Shown one piece after another: positions 43,890 through 54,882 of a stretch of DNA of 64,000 nucleotides. Source of the DNA: Chondrus crispus (lineage: Eukaryota > Rhodophyta > Florideophyceae > Gigartinales > Gigartinaceae); the NCBI RefSeq assembly GCF_000350225.1, contig NW_005178851.1, positions 225,685-289,684 of the forward strand. The letters are read 5' to 3'. How positions within the stretch are numbered: the first letter of the stretch is position 1; each line of letters starts with the position of its first letter. A program made the position numbers and the translations under genes. Below the pieces are notes generated by a model. That model made no database searches. It had not been told where the DNA came from and saw only the letters and a list, made by a program, of their open reading frames with translations.

Positions 43890-44936
43890 TGGAGCTGTTC
43901 TACAATCACATCGCTTCGAGACGGAATGAATCTTGTGAGTCATGTGTACATCATATGTGAAACAGAGCAAAATGGTGTTCTCATCTTGAGCGAGTTCACG
44001 GGAGCCGCAAAAAACTTAACGGGTGCTTTGCTAGTGAATCTCTGGAACGTTGATAATGGACAGCGATGCAATTTTTCAGAGCCTGGAAATGCCCGACTTC
44101 GAGAGAGAGTTGAAACACCAGAAAGTATACCGCCATGTCGACTTGCACACTGCGTCCGCATCTGGCGTTCGATTCATTGACGATATAGTCACATACTCCG
44201 CGAATCGCAAGGCAAAAGCGATACAACTAATTCCGATACCAACACACCATGTTAGATATTCATACCGTGCTACGAAGTAGAAACGATTGTTTTCCTTTGA
44301 TTCCGATGGTACTCTTCCCACGGTTGAGAGTCGGTCAGAGTTGGCGGAACCCTCTGAGTAACTTCACGAAGTTCTGCGCCGTCTTGCCAGTTGTGATCAA
44401 AATATTGTGTTCATTGCGACAGAGGCAAAAGAACACAGTCATGGATTGGTTCAGAAGAGTAGGCCTTGGTTTTGCCGTAGAACACGAGTTTTCTGCGCGA
44501 TGGTCAGACCTTTTACGGGAGAGGTTTGTGGGCTGTAGAATGAGTGGATTGCTAGAGTGTGGAGATGAGGAGACGTTCGAAACAACCGGAAATACTGTAG
44601 TTGGGAAACGCGACGAAACCTGGGATGACTCATTAAGCTCCCATGATCTCATTTCAATGAGAGACGCGCTTGATTTGGCCGGTCTGTTGTTGAAACGAAT
44701 TGAGGACAGCACACCTACGAGCTTCTTGTCGCAGAAAGAGATTTCATATAGGTAGCATTTCAGAGATGCTGATCCCGACTTACCAGTGATTCGAGCACAT
44801 GATGCTCGGCAAGCGCTCGAGGAGGTGCTACACGGCAGTCCGATAGAGGTCTTGATGGGGCAAAAACTCCTTTACGTTCAGTTCGACCGCGAGGGGTGCA
44901 CAACGGAGCAGCAGTGGCTGAAGTGTTCAGACGTAT
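43890..44936 (+). pseudogene. TPS-like: captured TPS/TPP fragment, left arm
   Basis: The fragment runs from the end of the glycosyltransferase (GT20) domain, with SLRDGMNLVSHVYI and GVLILSEFTGAAKNL, through the linker (MPDFERELKHQKVYRHV) into the phosphatase domain (VEHEFSARWSDL, SYR-WHFRDADPDLP, HDARQALEEVLHGSP, GQKLLYV). In the parent enzyme GT20 makes trehalose-6-phosphate from UDP-glucose and glucose-6-phosphate. Frame changes at about 44045, 44290 and 44420 and a TAG at 44753-44755 break it. The right arm has Trp in place of that stop. The last HAD motif is lost at a hairpin junction (44958-45008). Confidence 0.9.
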
Positions 44937-44957
44937 GCGGCATACGTGCCACGCCGC

Positions 44958-45008
44958 GATCAGTATTGTGAGTCGGGCATACGGTATGCCCGAGTCACAA
45001 TACTGATC
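44958..45008. repeat. 51-bp hairpin in left T1 arm
   Basis: Two 24-base arms (GATCAGTATTGTGAGTCGGG and complement) pair almost perfectly. It lies exactly where T0 has the U1-70K fragment and the TPS C terminus. The mirror copy is at 54811-54861. Confidence 0.85.
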
Positions 45009-45211
45009 CATGGATATAAATATTCTTATTACATAAAAAATAACATCCCGCCGCGCGCTGGTGTGCCGCGCGCTGGACACGTACCGCCTGCAGAGCGAGG
45101 TGTATTTCATGGAGCGCGCGACGAGGCGCCCCCATCGGCAAGCGGCACAAGGGCGTCCAGGAGACCCCGCTCGTAATTGCCCTTCATCCCGTTTCGTCGT
45201 GTGAGCCCACC

Positions 45212-45663
45212 ATGGCGGTCTCCATTCGTTTCGTCCTTCTCATCTTCGTCTTCCTTCTCACATTCTCGGTTGTCCAAAGCCAGAAGCAGCCCTTCAAGCT
45301 TCACCAACAACTGCACCTGACAACAGCACCCCACCCCCAGGACTAGCTGGGGGCAATGGACCGGGTGGTCCTGGCGCTGGCCCCCTCCCTTCCCATCCGC
45401 CCAGTACGTTGCTCCGCAAACTCGCCATCGCAGTCATCTCTATTGCTACTGGCTCTGCCATCATCACTATCCTCGCTTGTGTCTGGTGCTGTGTGCTGCC
45501 TCCAGAGCTCTCAAACATGGACAAGAGTCCAGCTGTCCATACTAAGACTATCCCCCTTCCTCCTGCTGTCTCGCCACCCCACCCGGACGACATGCTCACC
45601 GGCGATCACACTCAACCTCTCGCTAAGGAGCATATTTATCAATACTCGCCGGAAAGAGTTTAG
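45212..45663 (+). pseudogene. signal-peptide plus transmembrane protein-like fragment, left arm
   Basis: An ATG at 45212 opens a 44-codon frame with a classical signal peptide (MAVSIRFVLLIFVFLLTFSVVQS), stopping at 45344-45346. In another frame the sequence continues with a Pro/Gly/Thr-rich segment, a transmembrane helix (LAIAVISIATGSAIITILACV) with CC after it, and a Pro-rich tail ending YQYSPERV at 45663. Joined by one frame change at about 45262, this would be a small type I membrane protein. Both arms have the same break, so it predates arm duplication or reflects an unrecognised splice. The family was not recognised. Confidence 0.5.
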
Positions 45664-46286
45664 CGCTACTCTCGTCGTCTCGTTCCGCGCGATTTCGCTA
45701 TGTCGAACAGCAAAACTGTGGTTTGTGTTCTTGTTCAGCTGCTTTCCGCTCCGACCCCTCCGTCATGCTGCGCACTTACACCCGCACCACCGTCCCGCGG
45801 GCGCCGTCACCCATCCCCGCCCCGCATTGAACAAAAGGATCCTGCTTCTCCCCGTTCCACCCGACCACACATTTCCCGCATCTTACCACCGCCTCTTTAC
45901 CCTCTCACTTCCCGCCCCTCGCACCTCTCGGTCCCAACCATCGCCTCTTCACCCACCCTCATGCCCTCCTTTTTCGGTTCTCGCTCCACCTGGTCTACCT
46001 GTATACTTTTCTGTATTTGTACAACACTCTTGTACATCGCGCTTTCTTCTACGAAAGAGGCGTCATACCACTTTCTCATTTATTAGCATGCTAGTTCCTT
46101 AAGCCCATCTCCTCACGTTGCCCTTTGCCACCTTCTCCACTGGGTTGTACACTAAAGTTGAATCGTCTAGTCGACACATCCCGACATCTTAGTACACATT
46201 GGCTTCCCAGCTTCGTTATGTTCAACTCCGCGTTCGGTGCTCGAGGTTCACCTAACTTCCTTCCGTGCCTCTGAATTTCGCTTTGA

Positions 46287-46894
46287 TCAAACCTTGCCGC
46301 TGCAATCTATAACGCTAATAGACCCATCATCATAAACCGCTACTGTCTTCATCCCCTTCATTTCAAACGTCGTTCCCCAAACCGAATCTCGGTGTCCCTT
46401 ACAGATATACAAAGTTTCCCCCATCCGCCGATCCCAAATATTGACAGTCCTATCACTCCCCCGCTCACAATAAACTCCGAATCATCTGACCCGGCCGCAC
46501 TCAGAACCAACCCTTCATGCCACCGACATGTCTTTGCAGCATGCCCCGAGTCTAAGTCATTGGTGTTCAGCAACTGGTCATCCGAAGCCGTGAGCAAGAG
46601 TCGCGAGTTATTCTTCAAATCTAAGACAAAGGTGTTCTCCTCGTAGAGAGCGATAAAGACGCCATCGGAAAGCTCTACGATTTTGCGCGGCTTCGGCTTC
46701 TTATAAAAGGTGACTACGGTACTGGGTACGAATTTCCCATTCCCTACGTCGAAAACCATTTTCCCCTGAATTCGTTTATTTTTGGGGCGTGTAAGGTGCC
46801 GTGTACTGAGCAAACGCACAGCCCCACACAGAATTACGTCATGGAGAGCGTGCGCCGAGTCGCCCTCATCCGCGAGCTGCACGAGCGCGTCCAA
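46287..46894 (-). pseudogene. WD40-repeat protein fragment, left arm
   Basis: The minus-strand frame from 46894 gives about 178 residues with beta-propeller character: SRLLLTASDDQLL, CRWHEGLVLSAAGSDDSEFIVSGG. After a frame change at about 46460 it continues as a clear WD40 blade: GSDRTVNIWDRRMG, KGHRDSVWGTTF, and VAVYDDGSISVID to a stop at 46287-46289. The parent was probably a WD40 scaffold protein. The right-arm copy (52925-53532) has the same frame change with four residue differences. It is captured, non-functional sequence. Confidence 0.75.
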
Positions 46895-47324
46895 GAGACC
46901 CCGCTCGCAATTAATAGGCTCTACTTGCTCGTGAGCGCGGGGAGCGTGTTATGTGAAGAGCATGCAGGCTCCTCCAAAAGGGCATGCTGCACGACTTCGT
47001 TGAGATGTGCGCCGGCGTGCAGCTTGACCCCTTCCAACCATTCCCCAAGCGTGCTCCTCCGTCCCACCACGTCACCACCTCCTCCCTCTGTCCTGTCGAA
47101 ACGAAAAAACAAAAACCTCCATCCTCACCCATTCCGCCCCCCTTTGTACCCCCCTGGCACTCATCCCCCCCAACCCAAACATGAAATGCCGCCGCCGCAC
47201 AACCTTCATCAAACTGGAAGAGGGTCTTCAACCTTCTCCAAATGGGTCTAGCGCTTCCCTGGTAAGGCGCTGGACAACATCGGGGATCTCACCGGTCGTG
47301 TTCAAGTCTGGAAAGTAAACGAAC

Positions 47325-49666
47325 TCATTTCTCCAATGCAAAGCACTTCTCCGAGCAAACCGCAACCATTTCTCGTGACTCGACGCTTACGTTTCTCACG
47401 ACTTTGGCCCAGTCACATAATTCATGCATTCCTACGCGGCATGCTTTGCACGAAAACGAAGTTTCCAATCCCGGAAAGCGACAATGCTTCTCCCCAATCC
47501 CACAGAACATTCCTTCTTTCTCCTTTTCATTGTCGGTTTCCTTTATTCCTCCCCGAGTACATCTCTCCAGTTTTCTTCGCTTGAAGGCTTGCTCTTGAAC
47601 GGATGCGACTAACCTCCTTTTTGCCGCTCCGAAAATTTCCGAGTCATGTTCTAACGCGATGTATTGGATACCTAAGTCCAAACATGCCAAACCTATGGAC
47701 ATGGAGCCTGCTCTAGGATTATAACAGATACCTGCACGTTTGCACCACTGCTCGAGAATAGATACACTGAGATTCTTTTCAAGGTCTCTAACTTTAAGGA
47801 TTTTGCCTTGTTCACAGCAGAGGGGATTTCACGATTGTTGCACGTTTGTGACACAGTTCACCCACGACGGAAGGGTTGAGCTTCTGTAACCTTTTGCAAA
47901 TGAGTAGTGATGCTTTTGTCTGCGATCTGATGATCTCCAGAATACTGCTGCGATGAAGCCTGACTCTTGAGGATGCTGCGATAGTGTCCTTCTCTTGATT
48001 GTTGAAGGATCATGTATGTAAAGCATGGGGTGCTTCATCATTTCCATGCCCTCCGCACACACAACTGAAAAAAGCTTCGAGAAGTGAATAAAATTGCACA
48101 CGATATAGCACACGCGGCTCTGTTTCATCGCCATACCGCAGTGACGTACAACCTGTTTCAGGCAGTCCTCATTAGATTCATCATCTTGTAGAACAGTCAT
48201 GACCATATCGGCTTTCCCCTGCACCATTTTCCACTCATCGTGTTGTGTCATGAATTCCTCAAGTGTAGCCTGCACAATCTTCCACCCAACCGGTAATAAT
48301 TGAGATGCCTCAATTAGTGGCGCTGCCTCTGCAGTTGATTCAACTGGTCTCTCATTGTTCTGTTCAGAGGGCCCGTCTGAGTATTGACTGTGCGATGAGA
48401 GGGATTCTTTGGCCATAGAGCCCTCTTCTTCACTGTCTTTTGAGCTTCCATTCTCTGAGGTACCCGGAGATGATAGTTGAGTGTCTGAATCAATCGCAGG
48501 ATGTTTATTTAGATCTGATTGCTCACTGTTCTGTTGAGGTATTTGTTGCAATCTTTTTCGGGCGATTTCCAAATGGTTAGTCTCATTCGGCACCAGATTT
48601 CTGCAAGCAGTTTCAAGTGGTTGTATAAGGTGCTTGCTGAACGCATGTTCCTGCATTTGGATATCCAGCAGCTGCGTACACGTGATTCTTTCTGCAATTG
48701 TGGTCATCTCACTGGGGATTTCATCGTAATCACAAAGGGTCTTGAATTTTTGAAGCTCTTTAATTGCTCGGCGTAATTGCACCAACTGTGTTGAAACATC
48801 TTTGGGGAGAAGCGGCTTCGGAGAAGGCAAGCAATCTTGATAGTACCTGATAAATCGTTTCACCAACATTAGACATTCCTCTGCCGTCACTCTTTTGGGA
48901 ATTGCTCGCAAATTTGCCAATGTGAACGCAACTTGCAAGCCTCCATCATCATTGCACATGAAATCCCGTAAGTAGTCAACCGTAGAAATGGGAAGCTTGC
49001 GAGCAACCCCCAAGATTTGGCGCTTGGTTTCAATTTGTTTGCTCATAACCTCGTCATTCTGAACCCCCCTTGCAGTACTTGGCACCAGCCGACGAGCAAC
49101 TTCGGTCGCTGATAAACGTTTTTGCCGCCTTTGGCTCAACCAGGTATTCAGCTCAACGTCGTATTCGTGGCAGCGTAGGAGCGTTGCGAGGAAAGAGAGC
49201 GGCACACAAAAAGAGTGAAGAGCGTTTCTCGAAAGTCCATATGCAATCTCATCTTGGGCTGGCATCGACATTAACAATTCACCTTTCAACTTGAAATCCT
49301 TTATCAAAACTCCCTCCTCCATTAGCTGTATCGCTACTCTTTTGCGGATGTGTCCATCATAGCAAAAGCGATACCCTCCAGCGCGTCCATCTGTCTCTTC
49401 TCTTATCACTGCTCGTGCCACTTCTGATGCCTTTCAGGCGTGTAGCAATGTGGCTCTCTCTCAAAGAGTAGCTGTATTTCAGGAACAGTAGCCACTCGAC
49501 ATGATATGAGATAAGTGCTGACATATCCATTTTGCAGGAAACCCTCTCTGACAATATCTTCATCTCGAGGAAGAATTGGCCTGGAGTACCAGAGATTGAC
49601 GATTTTACGCGGATCGACGTATTCAGTCACAATATCACTCGTACCCTCACTTCCTGTAACCTTCAT
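47325..49666 (-). pseudogene. ParB-like and DNA-methyltransferase-like gene of T1
   Basis: It runs on the minus strand, divergent from the transposase. The first frame (49666-49406) has YVDPRKI...GFLQNGYV, then after a frame change YRFCYDGHIRKRVAIQL (about 49335-49390); together they resemble the ParB N-terminal fold with its G-H-x-R motif. A helical region and a Ser/Glu-rich linker follow. The section from about 48300 (LLPVGWKIV, GKADMVMT, HDPSTIKRR, HPQES.FIAAVFWR) and, after a stop at 47829-47831, NPRAGSMSIGLACLDLGIQYIALEHDSEIFGAAKRRL read like an N-4/N-6 DNA methylase. The expected D/N-PP-Y motif is not seen. The C terminus (to 47325) has a Cys/His cluster. Bacterial ParB-methylase fusions have this order. 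It is broken in two places. Confidence 0.55.
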
Positions 49667-50361
49667 GACTGCAAAACTTTCTGCCTCGCTTTAGTTGCAG
49701 GATTTGGATATCCTAAAAGGCAATGCCGCGAGTCTTCTGACTTAAGCAAAGGCTTCTGGAAATTGTTGCGACTGTTGTTTTTTGTAGGCATAAAAACCAT
49801 CGTCAGGGAATGAGAGAATAAACACGGCTCATTCCGAAGATTTGAACAGTTGAGTTCAAACATTTGAACAAGTGGATCGAATGTGAGAGTTTGGGAAAGG
49901 GTTGGGAGGGCAGTTGATATAGATATCAGTTATCGTCCTGAACAAATTCCTTTCCGCTCTACCACGTTTTCCCGTCTTTTGACGAAACATTTCCGTAAGA
50001 ATCGCAATATTTGCTTCGTGAAGAAAAAAGTTTGTCACTGTCAAGGCATTTGACAGGCGTAGAAAACGACTTTGATAAATTCTTCGAAGTGTAACCTTCA
50101 GAAAAAAAATGAAACGCAACAGCAGAGGAAGCTGATATAGATCCCTGACGCCTACTCTTTCGAAAACACAACACAGTGAGCTGGGCTGCTGACTTTTTGC
50201 TTCCAGCCGAATACCAGTACAGAATAATATCCTGTGCTGGTATTCGGCTGCGCCTTCTTGACCCCACACCGCAGTGCGTGCTTGCCCAAAGTCCATACTT
50301 GCAGGTCCGTCATGACTACCTGAAGCGTTGAACCCGAGAGACATGCACATAGAGCGATATC
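49667..50361. promoter_or_regulatory. intergenic region between the two divergent T1 genes
   Basis: About 700 AT-rich bases that must hold both promoters. A 14-bp perfect stem at 50204-50250 (CAGCCGAATACCAG and complement) has a 19-base loop that can pair further (ACAG/CTGT). No TATA box stands out. Confidence 0.45.
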
Positions 50362-52591
50362 ATGACAACGTTAGACGATACTCCTCCCCTATCAAAAGTC
50401 CCAATCGAGCTCGATCGCAAAACATTGAAGTCGCGATTACAGAAGAGACGACGCCAATCTATCAAAAATATCAACAATTGGATGCCAAAACGCTGTTGCA
50501 AGCGTCTTTGCGTCTTCGAAGTCGGTACAGAGAAGTGTAGGGCAATGCGAGAGAATTTCCTGTCAATTTCTCGTGATGAAAGAAAGGCACGCCTCGCCGA
50601 TCTAATCGTTCCAGATCCATAGTGCTCACAGCGATACTTCTACTGTGACGGCTGGCAGGTTTGTTGTAGAATGGTGATTGACACTCTGGAAGTGTCAAGG
50701 ACCATGATTGCCAATGTCATGGAACTACCTTCAGCGAACGCTTCCCACCTCCCCGGGAGAATGGGGGATCGGATGGGAGCTCAACTAAAAAATCCTCGGT
50801 GATTTCATTCCTGCGAGCCTTAGCAGACGATCTTGGAGATAAAATGCTGCACAGCATCGAGCGGCACCTCCCACATGGAAATAAATACCTGGTTTACACG
50901 CTCTTTCGAGAGAATGAAGAGATGTATGGCCGTCGAGCGTGCTCTTCTTCTCACTTTTATGAAACTTGGAAACGGTATGCCTCACATATCAAGTGTAGAC
51001 GAAGACACGGCTTTTCGGTTTGTGACACGTGCACAAGCTTTAAGGAGGGTTTGCTATCAATTGCTAGGAAGACAGGATATGAAAAATCTAGAGAAAAACT
51101 TAAGAAAGGATTCCGCGCACATCTGCAGCAAATACACTCTGAGAGAGCAGAATATCGACTCATTCAGTCAAAAGCAATTGACACGCCCCAGGAAATTCTT
51201 TCTGTAATTATTGACGGGGCCGACCAGGCGAAGTTTGGACTACCGCGCTTCTATACGACGACAAAAAGAGATACGGGGAAGCCTCTCAAGCAGAAGGTCA
51301 CTGGTGTTTGCTATCACGGGGCACTTTCTGGACAGCCTTTCGTTTGTTTTTTCACGTCAGCAGACAACATCCCCTCAGGTGCAAATCAAACAATTGATGC
51401 GCTATGCCGCTCGCTTTTACTGTTGCGAGATGCGAGAAGAGCTCAAGGTATGAGTTCTTTTCCTAAAGAGCTGAATGTTCAGCTAGATAATACGTCAAAA
51501 GACAATAAGAATCGCTTCTTTTTGCATTTTGTGATTACATGGTGCATAAAGGGCTCTTCCACCGCATTTTTGTAAACTTTCTACCGGTTGGGCACACACA
51601 TGAGGACATTGACCGCCGATTCAGCCGAATTTCTGTCTTCATGCGGGATAGGAATACAGCCTGTGTTTCGGAACTCCACAGGCACATTGTTGAAAGTCAA
51701 GGGAGAAACTCCGCATCAGTACAAAACAACATACATGCCAGCTGCGTCTCTGGTATGAACTATTTTTCAGGTGCCTGTGAACAACAAAGTGCAGTGGCAT
51801 TGAGAACCAACAACATGCTCGCGTTCAGAAAGTTCGTCTTCGAGCGGGATGATTCCCATGAGCTCGAAGGAGGTGGTTCTCACGTTACCTGCCTGGTCGG
51901 GTATTAAATGGTGGAAAAGAGGGAAGCGCTTCAGAAAATTGATAGAATCGAAGGATTCATTGGTTCTTTCCTCCGTTTTGTTCCAGATATGAGAAAAGCA
52001 CCAGTCATACAAACAAACAAGCCCTCCCAAGTTGACATCAGCGCGTATCGCAAGCGCATAAATGTGACAGAGAAAAGAATTGGATGTAGAGAAAATGTGT
52101 TATCGCTTCTTTCTGAAATAGACTCAATGGAATGCAAAGAGTCCGCCCCGCCGGAGTGGGACTTCCAGCATTTCGCTTCTTTTTGCGATGATTGCGGCGA
52201 ACTTGAGGCATCATATGATGATTCGGAAAGCGAATTGGCTCTGGCGGACACGTGCTCGTATGATAGGGGCAGCATGGTGACTGTGAACTGCAGGTCAAAC
52301 GTGACCGAAGTGACACCATTTTGGTTGGGAAGAATTGAACATGTTGAGAATGCAAATAGCAACAACGTCGTTTTAACTGTTCGGTGGTTCGAACTTGTAC
52401 AGGGACAGAAAGGAGGAAGCTTGTGCTACACTGGGCGTTACGCCCCCATGAAACAAAACGATCAATCACAGAGTGATATACCCTCAGCGGCAGTTCTCGT
52501 TTACTTTTTAGACTTGAACACGACCGGTAAGATCCCCGATGTTGTCCAGCGCCTTACCAGGGAAGCGATAGACCCATTTGGAGAAGGTTGA
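50362..52591 (+). pseudogene. T1 transposase, DDE-like with GHTHEDID motif
   Basis: It probably starts at ATG 50362 (MTTLDDTPPLSK). A Cys-rich N-terminal part (KRCCKRLC...FLSISRDERKARLADL) is followed by DTCTSFKEG. The core has IIDGADQ (Asp codon 51213), NVQLDNTSKDNKNRF (Asp 51486) and FLPVGHTHEDIDRRFS (Glu 51602), spaced like a DDE nuclease. The C-terminal part (PFWLGRIEHV, VRWFEL, TGRYAPM) matches the usual end of this eukaryotic family, which I believe is annotated DUF7869. Lesions are TAG at 50620-50622, a frameshift at about 50790, another at about 51530 and TAA at 51905-51907. The last 95 bases lie inside the right arm. This copy needs a transposase from elsewhere. Confidence 0.75.
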
Positions 52592-52924
52592 AGACCCTCT
52601 TCCAGTTTGATGAAGGTTGTGCGGCGGCGGCATTTCATGTTTGGGTTGGGGGGGATGGATGCCAGGGGGGTACAAAGGGGGGCGGAATGGGTGAGGATGG
52701 AGGTTTTTGTTTTTTCGTTTCGACAGGACAGAGGGAGGAGGTGGTGACGTGGTGGGACGGAGGAGCACGCTTGGGGAATGGTTGGAAGGGGTCAAGCTGC
52801 ACGCCGGCGCACATCTCAACGAAGTCGTGCAGCATGCCCTTTTGGAGGAGCCTGCATGCTCTTCACATAACACGCTCCCCGCGCTCACGAGCAAGTAGAG
52901 CCTATTAATTGCGAGCAGGGTCTC

Positions 52925-53532
52925 TTGGAAGCGCTCGTGCAGCTCGCGGATGAGGGCGACTCGGCGCACGCTCTCCATGACGTAATTCTGTGTGGGGCTG
53001 TGCGTTTGCTCAGTACACGGCACCTTACACGCCCCAAAAATAAACGAATTCAGGGGAAAATGTTTTTCGACGTAGGGAATGGGAAATTCATACCCAGTAC
53101 CGTAGTCACCTTTTATAAGAAGCCGAAGCCGCGCAAAATCGTAGAGCTTTCCGATGGCGTCTTTATCGCTCTCTACGAGGAGGACACCTTTGTCTTAGAT
53201 TTGAAGAATAACTCGCGACTCTTGCTCACGGCTTCGGATGACCAGTTGCTGAACACCAATGACTTAGACTCGGGGCATGCTGCAAAGACATGTCGGTGGC
53301 ATGAAGGGTTGGTTCTGAGTGCGGCCGGGTCAGATGATTCGGAGTTTATTGTGAGCGGGGGAGTGATAGGACTGTCAATATTTGGGATCGGCGGATGGGG
53401 GAAACTTTGTATATCTGTAAGGGACACCGAGATTCGGTTTGGGGAACGACGTTTGAAATGAAGGGGATGAAGACAGTAGCGGTTTATGATGATGGGTCTA
53501 TTAGCGTTATAGATTGCAGCGGCAAGGTTTGA
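52925..53532 (+). pseudogene. WD40-repeat protein fragment, right arm
   Basis: Second copy of the fragment at 46287-46894. The open frame ends at 53461; the WD40 frame (GSDRTVNIWDRRMG, GHRDSVWGTTF) continues to TGA 53530-53532. It differs from the left copy at four residues (for example EED for EEN and FIPST for FVPST). Confidence 0.75.
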
Positions 53533-54155
53533 TCAAAGCGAAATTCAGAGGCACGGAAGGAAGTTAGGTGAACCTCGAGCACCGAACGCGGAGTTGAACA
53601 TAACGAAGCTGGGAAGCCAATGTGTACTAAGATGTCGGGATGTGTCGACTAGACGATTCAACTTTAGTGTACAACCCAGTGGAGAAGGTGGCAAAGGGCA
53701 ACGTGAGGAGATGGGCTTAAGGAACTAGCATGCTAATAAATGAGAAAGTGGTATGACGCCTCTTTCGTAGAAGAAAGCGCGATGTACAAGAGTGTTGTAC
53801 AAATACAGAAAAGTATACAGGTAGACCAGGTGGAGCGAGAACCGAAAAAGGAGGGCATGAGGGTGGGTGAAGAGGCGATGGTTGGGACCGAGAGGTGCGA
53901 GGGGCGGGAAGTGAGAGGGTAAAGAGGCGGTGGTAAGATGCGGGAAATGTGTGGTCGGGTGGAACGGGGAGAAGCGGGATCCTTTTGTTCAATGCGGGGC
54001 GGGGATGGGTGACGGCGCCCGCGGGACGGTGGTGCGGGTGTAAGTGCGCAGCATGACGGAGGGGTCGGAGCGGAAAGCAGCTGAACAAGAACACAAACCA
54101 CAGTTTTGCTGTTCGACATAGCGAAATCGCGCGGAACGAGACGACGAGAGTAGCG

Positions 54156-54607
54156 CTAAACTCTTTCCGGCGAGTATTGATAAATATGCTCCTTAGCGAG
54201 AGGTTGAGTGTGATCGCCGGTGAGCATGTCGTCCGGGTGGGGTGGCGAGACAGCAGGAGGAAGGGGGATAGTCTTAGTATGGACAGCTGGACTCTTGTCC
54301 ATGTTTGAGAGCTCTGGAGGCAGCACACAGCACCAGACACAAGCGAGGATAGTGATGATGGCAGAGCCAGTAGCAATACAGATGACTGCGATGGTGAGTT
54401 TGCGGAGCAACGTACTGGGCGGATGGGAAGGGAGGGGGCCAGCGCCAGGACCACCCGGTCCATTGCCCCCAGCTAGTCCTGGGGGTGGGGTGCTGTTGTC
54501 AGATGCAGTTGTTGGTGAAGCTTGAAGGGCTGCTTCTGGCTTTGGACAACCGAGAATGTGAGAAGGAAGACGAAGATGAGAAGGACGAAACGAATGGAGA
54601 CCGCCAT
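54156..54607 (-). pseudogene. signal-peptide plus transmembrane protein-like fragment, right arm
   Basis: Second copy of 45212-45663, with ATG at 54605-54607 and the same frame break. The transmembrane part differs by two substitutions (LTIAVICIATG for LAIAVISIATG). Confidence 0.5.
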
Positions 54608-54810
54608 GGTGGGCTCACACGACGAAACGGGATGAAGGGCAATTACGAGCGGGGTCTCCTGGACGCCCTCGTGCCGCTTGCCGATGGGGGCGCCTCGTCG
54701 CGCGCTCCATGAAATACACCTCGCTCTGCAGGCGGTACGTGTCCAGCGCGCGGCACACCAGCGCGCGGCGGGATGTTATTTTTTATGTAATAAGAATATT
54801 TATATCCATG

Positions 54811-54861
54811 GATCAGTATTGTGACTCGGGCATACCGTATGCCCGACTCACAATACTGATC
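54811..54861. repeat. 51-bp hairpin in right T1 arm
   Basis: Mirror of 44958-45008, conserved in both arms. Confidence 0.85.
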
Positions 54862-54882
54862 GCGGCGTGGCACGTATGCCGC

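Larger units (their letters stand above)
45110..46912. repeat. 75-bp direct repeat flanking the inner arm cargo
   Basis: The units at about 45110-45178 and 46838-46912 share CATGGAG.GCG, GCGTCCA.GAGACCCCGCTCG and AATT. They bracket the signal-peptide-like ORF and the WD40 fragment. The reverse complement reads RGLLDALV.LAD in both, so it may be a duplicated exon piece or part of the capture mechanism. The mirror copy is in the right arm. Confidence 0.6.
43503..47318 (+). repeat. left TIR arm of T1
   Basis: The arm matches 52497-56317 in reverse, by eye about 99% in the inner 3.5 kb and about 95% in the outermost 270 bp. Similarity ends near GTGTTCAAGTCTGGAAAGTAAAC (47300-47318). Confidence 0.92.

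Noticed and set aside
50620-51907. Introns as an explanation for the transposase frame breaks
   Set aside because: The breaks fall within or between conserved motifs with no missing spacing and no clear GT...AG pairs; single-base indels and stops explain them better.
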